Shown here: one piece after another, positions 1 to 8,431 of the stretch | Numbering within the stretch: position 1 is the first letter of the stretch | Layout: every line of letters begins with the position of its first letter | Assembly: GCF_050699935.1 (NCBI RefSeq) | Contig: NZ_JBOHGB010000012.1 | Coordinates: 1-64,000 of the forward strand | Direction: 5' to 3' | Length of the DNA: 64,000 bases | From: Actinophytocola sp050699935 | GTDB taxonomy: Bacteria; Actinomycetota; Actinomycetes; Mycobacteriales; Pseudonocardiaceae | The notes under the pieces: model-generated | Told to the model about the DNA's origin: nothing | Database searches by the model: none | Seen by the model: only the letters and a program-made list of their open reading frames with translations | Position numbers and translations under genes: made by a program

Positions 1-559
1 GTACCGGGGTCAGCTCCGGTGGTTCGACAAGCTCCCCGACGTCCAGCCCGGTCGTGACCGCGTCCGCCCCCGGCAGCGTCGCCGCGCCCTCGGCCCACAC
101 GGCCAGCACCGCGTCGACGATGCCCTGGTATCCGGTGCAGCGGCAGACGTTGCCGCTCAGCCGGTCCCGCACGGCCTCCTCGTCCAGGCTCTCGTTCCGG
201 CCGGCGACCAGGAGCTCGGTCGCGGCCGTCACGAACCCGGGCGTGCAGAAGCCACACTGCAACCCGTGTTCGTCGCGCAACGCCTCCTGCAGCCGGGACA
301 GCCCCGCCGGCGGGGACAGCCCTTCGACCGTCCACACCGAACTGCCGCCGGCCTGTGCGGCCAACGTGGTGCACGAGCGGGCGGTACGCCCGTCGATGAG
401 CACCGTGCACGACCCGCAGACCCCCTGCTCGCACCCGAGGTGTGTGCCGGTGAGCCCGAGCCGGTCCCGCAACAGGTCGGCCAGCGTGGTCCTCGGGTCC
501 ACCCGCAGCTTCGCTGGATGACCGTTGACCCGCAACGAGAACTCGACCGGCTCAGCCAT
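1..559 (-). CDS. [2Fe-2S] subunit of a molybdenum hydroxylase (CoxS/XdhC-type), 3' end cut by window
   Basis: Small electron-transfer subunit of a xanthine dehydrogenase/CO dehydrogenase-family hydroxylase. It carries two [2Fe-2S] clusters that pass electrons from the molybdopterin subunit to the FAD subunit. The ATG at 559 is followed by a plant-ferredoxin-like domain with the motif CEQGVCGSCTV (about residues 43-53), then the helical domain with GLQCGFCTPG and NVCRCTGY, the two cysteine pairs of the second cluster. The start overlaps the end of the FAD-subunit gene by 8 bp, so the two are translationally coupled. The reading frame is still open at position 1, so the C-terminus is missing. 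The family is certain; the substrate is not known from this subunit. Confidence 0.93.
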   Translation of the reverse strand, partial: MAEPVEFSLRVNGHPAKLRVDPRTTLADLLRDRLGLTGTHLGCEQGVCGSCTVLIDGRTARSCTTLAAQAGGSSVWTVEGLSPPAGLSRLQEALRDEHGLQCGFCTPGFVTAATELLVAGRNESLDEEAVRDRLSGNVCRCTGYQGIVDAVLAVWAEGAATLPGADAVTTGLDVGELVEPPELTPV

Positions 560-1379
560 CGGCCCCGGCACCTCCCCGCGCGCGGGCCGAGCGGACGGCC
601 CGCTCGATCGCCGTACGGCGCAGCCGCCCGTACTCCCCGTCCTCGGGCGCCAGCAGCTCGGCCAGCGTCTCGGCGGTGGTCCCGGTGCCGTCCGGCGGCC
701 GGATGCTCGCCACCCGGTAGCCGCCACCGGCCCCGAAGGTGACCGCCACGGCGGGTTCCGCACCGCCGTCCGGAAGCCGGACCGCGGCGCCGGCGACCGC
801 GAAGTCACCGGCCCGGCGGACGATCTCGTAGAAACCGGTCCGGCCACCGCGCGGCGCGGCGACGCGCAGCCAGGTGATCATCTCGTCCGGCTCGAGCACC
901 GTCTCATATGGACCGAGCACGAACTCCCGCGCCCGGACCTCGCGGGTGCCGGCGGCACGGGACTCCACCAGTACCGTGGCGTCCAGCAGCATGGCCACGG
1001 CCATCAGCTCGCCGCTCGGGTCGGCGTGTGCCAGGCTGCCGGCCAACGTGCCGGGATGCCGGATCGCCGGGTGTCCGATGTGGCCGGCCGCCTCCGCCAG
1101 TACCGGCACGGTCCGGGCCAGCAGCGGGTGCTCGGCCAGGACGTGGTGGCGCACCAGCGCGCCGATGTACAGCTCGCCGTCGACCACGCCGAGCCGGTTG
1201 AGCTCGGCCAGCCGCCCGATGTCCACCAGCTGGCTCGGCCGGGCGATCCGCAGGTTCAGCATCGGCACCAGGCTCTGCCCGCCGGCCAGCAGGCGTGCGT
1301 CCTCGCCGGCGTCCGCGAGCCGTTCCAGCGCCTCTGCCTTGGTGCTCACCCGGAGATACGTCAGCCCGGCGGGCTTCAC
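552..1379 (-). CDS. FAD-binding subunit of a molybdenum hydroxylase (CoxM-type)
   Basis: Medium subunit (275 aa) that holds FAD and hands electrons to the final acceptor. The FAD-binding PCMH fold shows LLAGGQSLVPMLNLR near residue 30 and the TLAGSLAHADPSGE loop near residue 110; both are diagnostic. The GTG start at 1379 overlaps the TGA of the large-subunit gene in a GTGA, and its own end overlaps the small-subunit start, so L-M-S form one tightly coupled unit. Length and order match the family. The subunit says nothing about the substrate. Confidence 0.93.
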   Translation of the reverse strand: MKPAGLTYLRVSTKAEALERLADAGEDARLLAGGQSLVPMLNLRIARPSQLVDIGRLAELNRLGVVDGELYIGALVRHHVLAEHPLLARTVPVLAEAAGHIGHPAIRHPGTLAGSLAHADPSGELMAVAMLLDATVLVESRAAGTREVRAREFVLGPYETVLEPDEMITWLRVAAPRGGRTGFYEIVRRAGDFAVAGAAVRLPDGGAEPAVAVTFGAGGGYRVASIRPPDGTGTTAETLAELLAPEDGEYGRLRRTAIERAVRSARARGGAGADG

Positions 1380-3685
1380 GGTGCCCTCCGCAGCACGGTG
1401 GGATCCAGTGGTGTGCCGTCCAGGTGGGTTCGGCCGCCCGTCGCGTCGTCCGCGGCGCTGGCGATGGCCGCGTAGCCGGGGATGATGCCGCTCTCCCCCA
1501 CCCCGCGCACGCCCAGCGGGTTCATCGTGCTGGGCACCTCGACGTGCGCCAGCCGGATGCGCGGCACGTCCGTGGTGGCCGGCAGCAGGTAGTCCATCAG
1601 CGTCGTGGTGAGCGGCTGGCCGGTCGGGTCGAACTCGAACCGCTCGAACAGCGCCCCACCTATCGCCTGCGCGACACCGCCCATGACCTGTCCCTCCACA
1701 ATGGACGGATGCAGGGACCGGCCGCCCTCGTCGACCCCGACGTAGCGCAGCACCCGGGCGAACCCGGTCGCGTCGTCCACCGCGACCACCGCGGCGTGCG
1801 CCCCGGCGGTCCAGGTCACCGTGTCCGGCCGCCAGGTGTGTACCCGTTCCAGCACCGGGGCGTCGCCGGCCTCCTCCTGCCGCTCCCCGGCCAGCGCCAG
1901 TGCCAGCTCCTCCCAGGTGACCTTGGTGTCGGTCTCCGGATGGAAGAACCCGAACTCGTCCAGCCGCACGTCGCCCCCTCGCCAGTGCGCGCCGCGGCGC
2001 CGACCCAGCGCCTGCTTCGCGTCCGCCACCAGCTCCCCGGCCGCCGCGGCTACCGCGGGTCCGGCGTTGGCCGCGGACCGGCTGGCGTAGGTGCCGATCC
2101 CGTCCTCGGTGACGCCGGTGTCCGCGCGAGTCACCCGCACCGCCTCCAGCGGCACCCGCAGCTCGTCCGCGGCCACCTGCGCCAGGGTGGTCTCGTGCCC
2201 CTGCCCGGCCGACGCCGCGCCGGAGGACACCTCGAACCGGCCGGACGCCAGCAGCACCACCCGGCCCACCTCGTAGGGCCCGAGGCCGGTGCCCTCGGCG
2301 AACATCGCGTAGCCGGTGCCCAGCCGCTCGCCGTCGCGGAGTTCCTTGCGGGACACCGAGTCCAGGTCGATCCGCTCCACCTCGGCCACGCACCGGTCGA
2401 GCAACGCCAGGTAGTCCCCGCCGTCGTAGACGATCGGCTGCCCGTCGTGGTAGAGCGCCCCGACCTCGTACGGCAGCTCGGCGGCGGTGATCAGGTTGCG
2501 CCGCCGGATCTCCACCCGGCTCAGCCCGAGCACCGACGCGGCCCGGTCCAGCAGCCGCTCCATGGCGAAGCACGCCTCGGGCCGGCCGGCGCCGCGGTAC
2601 TGCGTGGTCGGGGTCTTGTTGGTCAGCACCGCCCGCCCGGTGACGTCGAACGCCGGGATCCGGTACGGCCCGAGGCCGTGGATGGCGCTGTTCGCGGTCA
2701 CCCCGCCCAGCCAGAAGTTGTGCGCGCCGAGGTCGACCACGAAGTCGTCGGCATAGCCCAGGATCCGGCCGTCGTGGTCGAGCACCAGCCGGTTGGTGTG
2801 CCGTCGGTCCCGGGAGTGCGCGGTGGCCACCAGGTGCTCGGCCCGGTCCTCCACCCAGGCGACCCGGCGACGCAGGTAGCGGGCCAGCACGCAGCCGACC
2901 AGCTCCTCGCCGTAGATGTTGGCCTTGGTGCCGAACCCGCCGCCGACGTCGGGCACGCTGACCCGCAGGTCCGAGCGCGGCCACCCGGCGGCCCGGCACA
3001 GCGCGGTGCGCACCAGGTGCGGGATCTGGCTGGAGGTCACCAGGTGCACGGTCGCGGTATCCAGGTCGAAGTCGGCGATCACGCCGCGGGTCTCCAGCGG
3101 CACACCGGAGTGCCGGCCCATCCGGTACGACCCCTCGACCACGACCGGACCGTCGGGCACCGTGCCCTTGGCGAACCGCAGGGAAGCCGCCACGTTGCCC
3201 GCGCAGTCCGGTCGTACCGGCGGCGCGCCGTCGGCGAGCGCGTCCGCCGCCGTGAACGCCCCGGGCAGGTCGCGGTACTCGACCTCGACCCGCTCGGCGG
3301 CGTCCTCGGCCAGGTACCGGTCGGTGGCCACCACCACCGCCACCGGTTCGCCGACGTAGCGGACCCGGTCGACGGCGATCGCGTCGACCCGCAGCGGCGC
3401 GGTCCGGAACCCGGTCGCCTCGACGAACCGCGGGTTGGGCAGGTAGATCGGCTCCAGTGGCCCGGCCATCCGGGCGAACGTCGCGCCGTCCAGCACCGAG
3501 ACCACGCCGGGCGAGGCGAGCGCCCCCGTCAGGTCGATGTCCACAATGGACGCGGAGGCTCGGGTGCTGCGCACGAAGGCGAACTGCAGCGCGTCGCCGA
3601 CCAGGTCGGCCAGGAAGCTGCCCTCGCCGCGCAGCAGGCGTGGATCCTCCCGGCGGGCGACGCTGGTCCCGACGGTGGGGGTCAC
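1376..3685 (-). CDS. Molybdopterin-binding large subunit of a xanthine dehydrogenase-family hydroxylase
   Basis: Catalytic subunit (about 769 aa) of a molybdenum hydroxylase; such enzymes add an oxygen from water to a carbon next to a ring nitrogen or to an aldehyde. Visible motifs are VGGGFGTKANIYGEE (molybdopterin site), QYRGAGRPEACFAMERLLD, and near the C-terminus GVRGVGESG, which carries the catalytic glutamate. The AYRCSFR loop of true CO dehydrogenase is absent, so this is a ring or aldehyde hydroxylase. I place the start at GTG 3685, which overlaps the upstream TGA in a GTGA; an upstream ATG at 3721 would overlap the previous gene by 40 bp. Nearby amide hydrolases suggest an N-heterocyclic substrate (inference). 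Confidence 0.92.
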   Translation of the reverse strand: MTPTVGTSVARREDPRLLRGEGSFLADLVGDALQFAFVRSTRASASIVDIDLTGALASPGVVSVLDGATFARMAGPLEPIYLPNPRFVEATGFRTAPLRVDAIAVDRVRYVGEPVAVVVATDRYLAEDAAERVEVEYRDLPGAFTAADALADGAPPVRPDCAGNVAASLRFAKGTVPDGPVVVEGSYRMGRHSGVPLETRGVIADFDLDTATVHLVTSSQIPHLVRTALCRAAGWPRSDLRVSVPDVGGGFGTKANIYGEELVGCVLARYLRRRVAWVEDRAEHLVATAHSRDRRHTNRLVLDHDGRILGYADDFVVDLGAHNFWLGGVTANSAIHGLGPYRIPAFDVTGRAVLTNKTPTTQYRGAGRPEACFAMERLLDRAASVLGLSRVEIRRRNLITAAELPYEVGALYHDGQPIVYDGGDYLALLDRCVAEVERIDLDSVSRKELRDGERLGTGYAMFAEGTGLGPYEVGRVVLLASGRFEVSSGAASAGQGHETTLAQVAADELRVPLEAVRVTRADTGVTEDGIGTYASRSAANAGPAVAAAAGELVADAKQALGRRRGAHWRGGDVRLDEFGFFHPETDTKVTWEELALALAGERQEEAGDAPVLERVHTWRPDTVTWTAGAHAAVVAVDDATGFARVLRYVGVDEGGRSLHPSIVEGQVMGGVAQAIGGALFERFEFDPTGQPLTTTLMDYLLPATTDVPRIRLAHVEVPSTMNPLGVRGVGESGIIPGYAAIASAADDATGGRTHLDGTPLDPTVLRRAP

Positions 3686-4443
3686 GGCGCCCACCCGTGG
3701 TCCGGAGAGTCCGGGGACCATTCGGCGCAGGCGAACCGCTCACCGGCCGCGCACGCGTCGAGGTAGCCGGCGGCCTCGGCGCAGTCGATCACGTTGGCGT
3801 AGCGCATGTCCAGGTCGAACAGCGACACCGCGTGCGGCACCGGGGTGCGGTCGAACACCGCCTCGTGTGGGACGAGCGCGGTGAGCCCGGCGCCGAACGC
3901 GTCCAGCACGGTGGCCCGCACGCAGCCGCCGGTGGCGCATCCGGTCACGATCACCGTGTCCACCTCGTGCCGGCGCAGCTCGTCGAGCAACGGGGTGCCG
4001 GACAGCGCGCTCGCCGACGCCTTGGTGACCACCAGCTCGCCGTCCCGCGGCGCGAGGTCGGCGTGGATGCCACTGACCCAGGCCGGCGCCGCGACCAGCT
4101 CCGGTGCCCGCCGGTTCTTCTGCGACCACGGGCCCCGGTCGTCGGTCATCTTCGAGTAGCAGACCGGTATGCCGACGCCGCGAGCGTGCTCGATCAGTGC
4201 CCGGATGCGTGGCAGCGCGTCCCGCGCCGCGTCGCCGCAGGCGTTGGGGAACCGGTCGAGCACGCCGGGCAGGCTGGTGTCGCCGGTGCCGTCCCCGGTG
4301 AACTCGTAGGTCACGTCGACGACGAGCAGGGCGGGCCGACGGCCCGGCTCGGCCCGACGGCCGTAGCCGGCGGCGGTGTGCAACCGCCACTCGGCCGGAC
4401 CGATCACGTCGGCCCACGGTGCCCGCCGAGTCGAAGTGGTCAT
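3682..4443 (-). CDS. Isochorismatase-like cysteine hydrolase (amidase)
   Basis: A 253-aa member of the cysteine hydrolase superfamily that includes N-carbamoylsarcosine amidase, nicotinamidase and maleamate amidase. The catalytic triad is visible: Asp43 in VVDVTYEF, Lys141 in VVTKASASAL and Cys174 in ATGGCVRATV, with the usual cis-peptide position just before it. It cleaves an amide or carbamoyl group. The ATG start overlaps the upstream amidohydrolase stop (ATGA), and its stop overlaps the hydroxylase large-subunit start (GTGA). In this operon it would release ammonia from a ring-opened amide, as maleamate amidase does in nicotinate breakdown. That role is inferred from the neighbours. Confidence 0.88.
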   Translation of the reverse strand: MTTSTRRAPWADVIGPAEWRLHTAAGYGRRAEPGRRPALLVVDVTYEFTGDGTGDTSLPGVLDRFPNACGDAARDALPRIRALIEHARGVGIPVCYSKMTDDRGPWSQKNRRAPELVAAPAWVSGIHADLAPRDGELVVTKASASALSGTPLLDELRRHEVDTVIVTGCATGGCVRATVLDAFGAGLTALVPHEAVFDRTPVPHAVSLFDLDMRYANVIDCAEAAGYLDACAAGERFACAEWSPDSPDHGWAP

Positions 4444-5642
4444 GGTGTCTCCAGGGTGGGTAGGGCGGCCGGTGGCGGGGTGTAGCGGCCGGGCAGCGCG
4501 GCCACGGCTCCGCCGCTCACGACGGCTCCGACGCCGACGATCTCGCCGGCCTCCAGCGCGCTCGCCACGGTCGGGTGCGACGACCCGCGCACCGGGCCGA
4601 CGAGCAGCAGGTCGGCCGGCTGCCCCGCGGCCAACGCACCGCCGGGAATCCCGTGTGCCCTGGCGACGTTCTCGGTGCCGCAGCGCAGCGCGGTCGCCGC
4701 GTCGACCTGGCCGAGGCCGGCGATGGCCGCGACCACCTGCAGGGGTCCGCGTGGCATCGTGCCGTTGCCGCCCGGGGTGTCGGTGCCGACCGTGATCCGG
4801 TGCAGCTCGTCCCGCTCGCGCAGCAGCCCGACCAGGTCGCGCAGCACCCGCAGGCTCCCGCCGAGGATCAGCTCGAGGTGGCAGCCGGTCCGCTCCACGA
4901 TCGTGGCCAGCGCCTGGTCATCCATCGGGATCGGGCCGCCGTTGGCGTGCGCCAGTACCCGCGGCGCCACCGCGCTGACCAACTCGGCGTCCGCCTCCAG
5001 GCTGTGGCCCTGGTAGGAGGTTCCGCCCGCGTGCATCTTGGTCACCAGGCCGAACTCGTCGGCCCACTTGGTGTAGGCGGCGACCTCGGCCTCCCACCGG
5101 CGTCCGGCGAACGGGTAGTAGATGTACTTGACGCACTTCCCGCCGGCCTGCGCCACCTGCCGGAAGTGCTCCCGGTCCAGCTCGGGCACGGCCAGCAGGG
5201 TGCCTGCGTACACCCGCGGCGGGGTGGCGATGTTGCCGAACGCCCACGCCGAGTTGGCGGCCAGCCGGGCGGCGGCCTCCGGGGTGAGGACGCTCGAGCT
5301 GAACCCGGGGAAGGTCAGCTCGCCGGCCGAGACCATGGCGGTGACCCCCGCGTTCAGGTAGGTGTCGGTCCAGCCGTGACCGGGCGGCACCACCGACACC
5401 GAGCCGGCCACCGGGTGCACGTGCCCGTCGATCAGCCCGGGAACGGCGAGCAGGCCGGCGGCGTCGAGCACGGCCACCGGCTCGCCGTCCCGCTCGAGCG
5501 AGCGCAGCGCCGGGCCGACCCCGGCCCCGATCGCCAGCACCCGGCCGTGCGCGCAGAGCAGCTCGCGGTCCGTGCGCCAGCCCCAGGCGGGTTCGGCGGC
5601 CAGCAGCCCGCCGAGGTTGCGCACGTGCAGCGCCGGGCTCAC
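4440..5642 (-). CDS. Amidohydrolase, enamidase-like
   Basis: A 400-aa metal-dependent amidohydrolase. It shows the beta-strand 1 metal motif GHVHP (His74, His76), a second metal histidine in KMHAGGTSYQGHS, HANGGP further on, and VGTDTPGGNGTMP with the metal-binding aspartate. The stretch from KMHAGGTS to the C-terminal TPPPA closely recalls, from memory, enamidase of Eubacterium barkeri nicotinate fermentation, which opens a cyclic enamide ring. Start is GTG 5642 behind an AGGCGG ribosome site. It heads the sub-operon with the cysteine hydrolase and molybdenum hydroxylase. Imidazolonepropionase-like or other amidohydrolase activity remains possible. Confidence 0.8.
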   Translation of the reverse strand: MSPALHVRNLGGLLAAEPAWGWRTDRELLCAHGRVLAIGAGVGPALRSLERDGEPVAVLDAAGLLAVPGLIDGHVHPVAGSVSVVPPGHGWTDTYLNAGVTAMVSAGELTFPGFSSSVLTPEAAARLAANSAWAFGNIATPPRVYAGTLLAVPELDREHFRQVAQAGGKCVKYIYYPFAGRRWEAEVAAYTKWADEFGLVTKMHAGGTSYQGHSLEADAELVSAVAPRVLAHANGGPIPMDDQALATIVERTGCHLELILGGSLRVLRDLVGLLRERDELHRITVGTDTPGGNGTMPRGPLQVVAAIAGLGQVDAATALRCGTENVARAHGIPGGALAAGQPADLLLVGPVRGSSHPTVASALEAGEIVGVGAVVSGGAVAALPGRYTPPPAALPTLETP

Positions 5643-5668
5643 TAGTCCGCCTCCCCGCGATTCACAGT

Positions 5669-5708
5669 TGTGGTCAGGTTGGGCAGGAAAAGTTCTGTGT
5701 GGTCACGT
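5669..5708 (-). promoter_or_regulatory. Direct repeat in the 150-bp gap before the amidohydrolase
   Basis: The only sizeable gap within the operon (5643-5792) holds two copies of TGTGGTCA followed by G or C and then GT, at 5669-5679 and 5698-5708. They are identical at 10 of 11 positions and 29 bp apart. This could be an internal operator or promoter element that gives the amidohydrolase-hydroxylase genes their own control. No convincing -10/-35 pair was found. Confidence 0.35.
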
Positions 5709-5792
5709 ACTTGTGGCTGAGTTGCGTCACGTTCCCCTGAGGTGCGGCTGACGGCCCCCTCACTTGAGGTTGACAGAAGGTGTCTCACGGGC

Positions 5793-6173
5793 TCACTCCC
5801 CCAGGTAGGCGACCGCGTCGAGCTCGACCTGCCCGATGCCGAGCGCGCCGGCCTGGATCGTCGTCCTGGCGGGGTACGGGCTGTCGAAGAACTCCTCGAA
5901 CGCCTGGTTCATCCCGGCGTAGTCGCCGAAGTCGGTCAGGTAGACGTTCAGCTTCACCACCGAGGTTCGGTCGACCTCGCGGGTGGCGAGCACCGCCTCC
6001 ATGTTCTCCAGGCACTGCCGGGTGGCCGCCACGATGTCGCCGTCGACGATCTCGCCGCCCGGCGCGCGGGCGACCATGCCGGACACGTGCAGCCAGCCGC
6101 CGGCGACCACGCCGTGCGACAGCGGCACCTTCGGCGCGGCCATGGTGTCGGCGTTGAACTTGTCCAAGGTCAT
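5793..6173 (-). CDS. RidA/YjgF/Rid family protein
   Basis: A 126-aa trimeric Rid-family protein. RidA proteins hydrolyse reactive enamine/imine intermediates to ketones and ammonia. The length is typical, and the motifs VKLNVYLTDFGDYAGMNQAFEEFF and PARTTIQAGALGIGQVELDAVAYLG match the family. The usual substrate-binding Arg is in the PARTT segment. Start is ATG 6173 with an AGCAGGAG ribosome site upstream. The gene sits between the DRE-TIM enzyme and the enamidase-like gene, fitting removal of an enamine made during nitrogen-ring breakdown (inference). Confidence 0.9.
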   Translation of the reverse strand: MTLDKFNADTMAAPKVPLSHGVVAGGWLHVSGMVARAPGGEIVDGDIVAATRQCLENMEAVLATREVDRTSVVKLNVYLTDFGDYAGMNQAFEEFFDSPYPARTTIQAGALGIGQVELDAVAYLGE

Positions 6174-6208
6174 CTCCTGCTGCCTTTCTGGAATCACGTT
6201 GGGGGAAC

Positions 6209-7324
6209 TCAGTTCTCGAGCTGGGCGCGGACCGCGCGCACCAGGTCCGCGGTGCTGAGCACGCGGCGGTGCTCCTCGGCGGTCTCCTTCAGCGACTCGA
6301 CCAGGCGCCCCACGTCGAGCTCGGTGGCGTCGACGCCCAGCGCCGCCAGCAGGTGCTCCACGGCGTGCCGGCCGGAGGTCTTGCCGAGCACCACGTTGGA
6401 GCCGCGGCCGACCTGCTCCGCCTCTACCGGCTGGGCGGCCAGCGGCGACTTGATGTAGCCGCTGATCGAGATGCCGGACACGTGCCGGAACGAGTTCCGG
6501 CCGATGATCGCGCGGTTGCTCTGCAGGTGCAGCCGCATCAGCTCGGCCGCCCGGATGAAGCTGTCGCCGAGCCGGTCGACGGCCAGCCCGGTCTTCACCC
6601 CGAGCAGCACCTCCAGCGCCGCGGCCACCTCCTCGGTCGCCGTGTTGCCCGCCCGCTCGCCGACCCCGGCGATGCTGGACGACACGGCCTCGGCGCCGGC
6701 CTCGACGGCGGCGAGCGCGTTCGCGGTGGCCAGGCCGAAGTCGTCGTGGAAGTGCACCTCGATCGGCAGCCCGAACTCGTCGGCGCACCACCGGACCAGG
6801 TCGCCGACCGTCTTCGGGGTGCCGACGCCGACGGTGTCGACGATCCGGACGCCGTCGATGAGCCCCTGCCGGTTCAGCTCGCCGTACACCGCCCGCAGGT
6901 CCTCCCGGTCGGTGCGCAAGGTGTCGTAGGCACTGGCGAATGTGACCAGGCCGCGGTCCTTGGCCGCGGTGTGCGCCTTGACCGCGGCGTCGATCATCTG
7001 GTCGACCGACCAGCCGAACTTCGTGCTCAGCTGGTGCGGGCTGACCGGGCTGGAGACCACCACCCCCCACAGGCCACAGTCGGCTGCCATGGCGATGTCG
7101 TCGGTCCTGGCCCGGCAGACGCCGAGGGTTTCCGGGATGACCCCGCTCTCCACCACCGCGGCGATCGCCTCGCGCTCACCGGAGGACACCGCGGGGGTGC
7201 CGATCTCGGCCCGGCGAACCCCCACGTCTCGCAGGATCTTCGCGATGGCCACCTTCTCCGGGGCGCCGAGCACGACCCCCGGCTGCTGCTCTCCCTCGCG
7301 CAACGTGCAATCGCTGATCAACAC
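6209..7324 (-). CDS. DRE-TIM metallolyase (homocitrate / 2-isopropylmalate synthase-like)
   Basis: A 371-aa TIM-barrel enzyme of the isopropylmalate synthase/HMG-CoA lyase superfamily. It begins with the active-site signature SDCTLREGEQQPGV (residues 4-17) and has the metal-binding VHFHDDFGLATANALAA and GVGERAGNT segments of acyl-CoA/oxoacid condensing enzymes. It lacks the long C-terminal regulatory domain of LeuA and is about NifV size. The likely reaction is a Claisen-type condensation or retro-cleavage of an oxoacid. In this operon it may process the carbon skeleton released by ring opening. The substrate cannot be deduced. Confidence 0.82.
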   Translation of the reverse strand: MLISDCTLREGEQQPGVVLGAPEKVAIAKILRDVGVRRAEIGTPAVSSGEREAIAAVVESGVIPETLGVCRARTDDIAMAADCGLWGVVVSSPVSPHQLSTKFGWSVDQMIDAAVKAHTAAKDRGLVTFASAYDTLRTDREDLRAVYGELNRQGLIDGVRIVDTVGVGTPKTVGDLVRWCADEFGLPIEVHFHDDFGLATANALAAVEAGAEAVSSSIAGVGERAGNTATEEVAAALEVLLGVKTGLAVDRLGDSFIRAAELMRLHLQSNRAIIGRNSFRHVSGISISGYIKSPLAAQPVEAEQVGRGSNVVLGKTSGRHAVEHLLAALGVDATELDVGRLVESLKETAEEHRRVLSTADLVRAVRAQLEN

Positions 7325-7370
7325 GGTTCCTCGGTCCCTTCCGCTGCCCTGGCTCGGCCTGGCCGCACGC

Positions 7371-8396
7371 TCACCGCACGAGCCAGGACTCGTTGAGCAG
7401 CTTGTTCAGCCGGGCCACCTGCTCGTGGACGTCCCGCCCCATCACGACCAGTCCCAGCTCGTCCACCGGCAGTCGGGCCGCGGCGTTCAGGCCGGCGAGC
7501 ACCTGGTCCTCGGTACCGGCGATGGCGAAGTCGCGCAGCACCTCGACCGGCAGCTCCTCGCCGTGCTGGCTCTCGTGCGACATGTGGTGGGAGAAGTCGT
7601 AGCCCGCGCGGATCCGCTCCCGGACCGCGTCCACCTCCGGGCTGGTGTCGAACGCCAGCGGGTGGCGCAGGATCGAGGCCACCCACGGCCGCACGTCGGC
7701 CCAGGCCTGCTCCTCCTCGCCGATGGCGCACGCCACCCACAGCACGGAGTGCGACGCGGCCGGGTCCCTGCTCGCGGCGCGGCGGCCGACCGCGACCCGC
7801 TCCAACACCTGGTCCACCGCGCTGGGCACGATGCCCGGCACGATGATCGCGCCGTCGCCCAGCTCGCCGGCCAGTTCCAGGGTCCTCGGCCCGCTGCCGC
7901 TGAGCAGGATCTCCACCGGCCGGGGCGGCCGGTCCCAGGACACCTCCGGACCGTCCGGCCCGGTGTCGGCCACCGACCTGGTGAGCAGCGTCCGCATGCC
8001 GTGCACCGCCGAGCGCAGCTCGGCCAGCCGGGCCACCCGGCCGTTGAGCACGCGCAGCGCGCTGTCGCCGACCCCGATCCCGAGCCGGACCCGGCCCGGG
8101 GAGTACTCGTCGAGCGTCTGCACGGTGGACGCCGTGATGGTCCAGTGCCGGTTCACCGGGTTGGTGACCGCCGGCCCGTAGCGCAGCGTCTCGGTGGCCG
8201 CCAGGCACAGCGCGATGCTCACCCAGCACTCCCGCCAGATCAGCGGGCTGTCGCCGATCCACAGCGTGTCGACGATGCCGCCGTCCAGCTGCCGGGCGAG
8301 GTCGACCGTCGCCCTGGTGTCGTTGGTCGGGTAGTAGCCGACACTGACCAGGGGGCGGACCGGACCGCCGGCGACGCGCTCGTCCCGTTGCACCAC
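7371..8396 (-). CDS. Luciferase-like (LLM class, F420- or FMN-dependent) oxidoreductase
   Basis: A 341-aa luciferase-like TIM-barrel protein. Typical segments are PVNRHWTITASTVQTLDEYSPGRVRLGIGVGDS and the ILLSGSGPRTLELAGELGDGAII region that lines the flavin/F420 site. It resembles F420-dependent methylenetetrahydromethanopterin reductase-type actinobacterial enzymes more than two-component monooxygenases. Start is GTG 8396 behind TAGGAG. It lies 35 bp from the permease gene and 46 bp from the DRE-TIM gene in one operon. If F420-dependent, it could reduce the hydroxylated ring before the enamidase-like enzyme acts (inference). Confidence 0.85.
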   Translation of the reverse strand: MVQRDERVAGGPVRPLVSVGYYPTNDTRATVDLARQLDGGIVDTLWIGDSPLIWRECWVSIALCLAATETLRYGPAVTNPVNRHWTITASTVQTLDEYSPGRVRLGIGVGDSALRVLNGRVARLAELRSAVHGMRTLLTRSVADTGPDGPEVSWDRPPRPVEILLSGSGPRTLELAGELGDGAIIVPGIVPSAVDQVLERVAVGRRAASRDPAASHSVLWVACAIGEEEQAWADVRPWVASILRHPLAFDTSPEVDAVRERIRAGYDFSHHMSHESQHGEELPVEVLRDFAIAGTEDQVLAGLNAAARLPVDELGLVVMGRDVHEQVARLNKLLNESWLVR

Positions 8397-8431
8397 GATG
8401 AACTCCTACCTCCAGGTCGGGTTGGTCTCGC

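Noticed and set aside
1376..3685. Aerobic CO dehydrogenase large subunit
   Set aside because: The copper/selenium-binding AYRCSFR loop is absent and QYRGAGRPEA is present, so it belongs to the xanthine/aldehyde hydroxylase side of the family.
1295..3766. Long plus-strand reading frame of 823 codons over the molybdenum hydroxylase genes
   Set aside because: Its protein is rich in Arg, Gly and Pro with no domain; it is a GC-rich shadow of the well-supported minus-strand genes.
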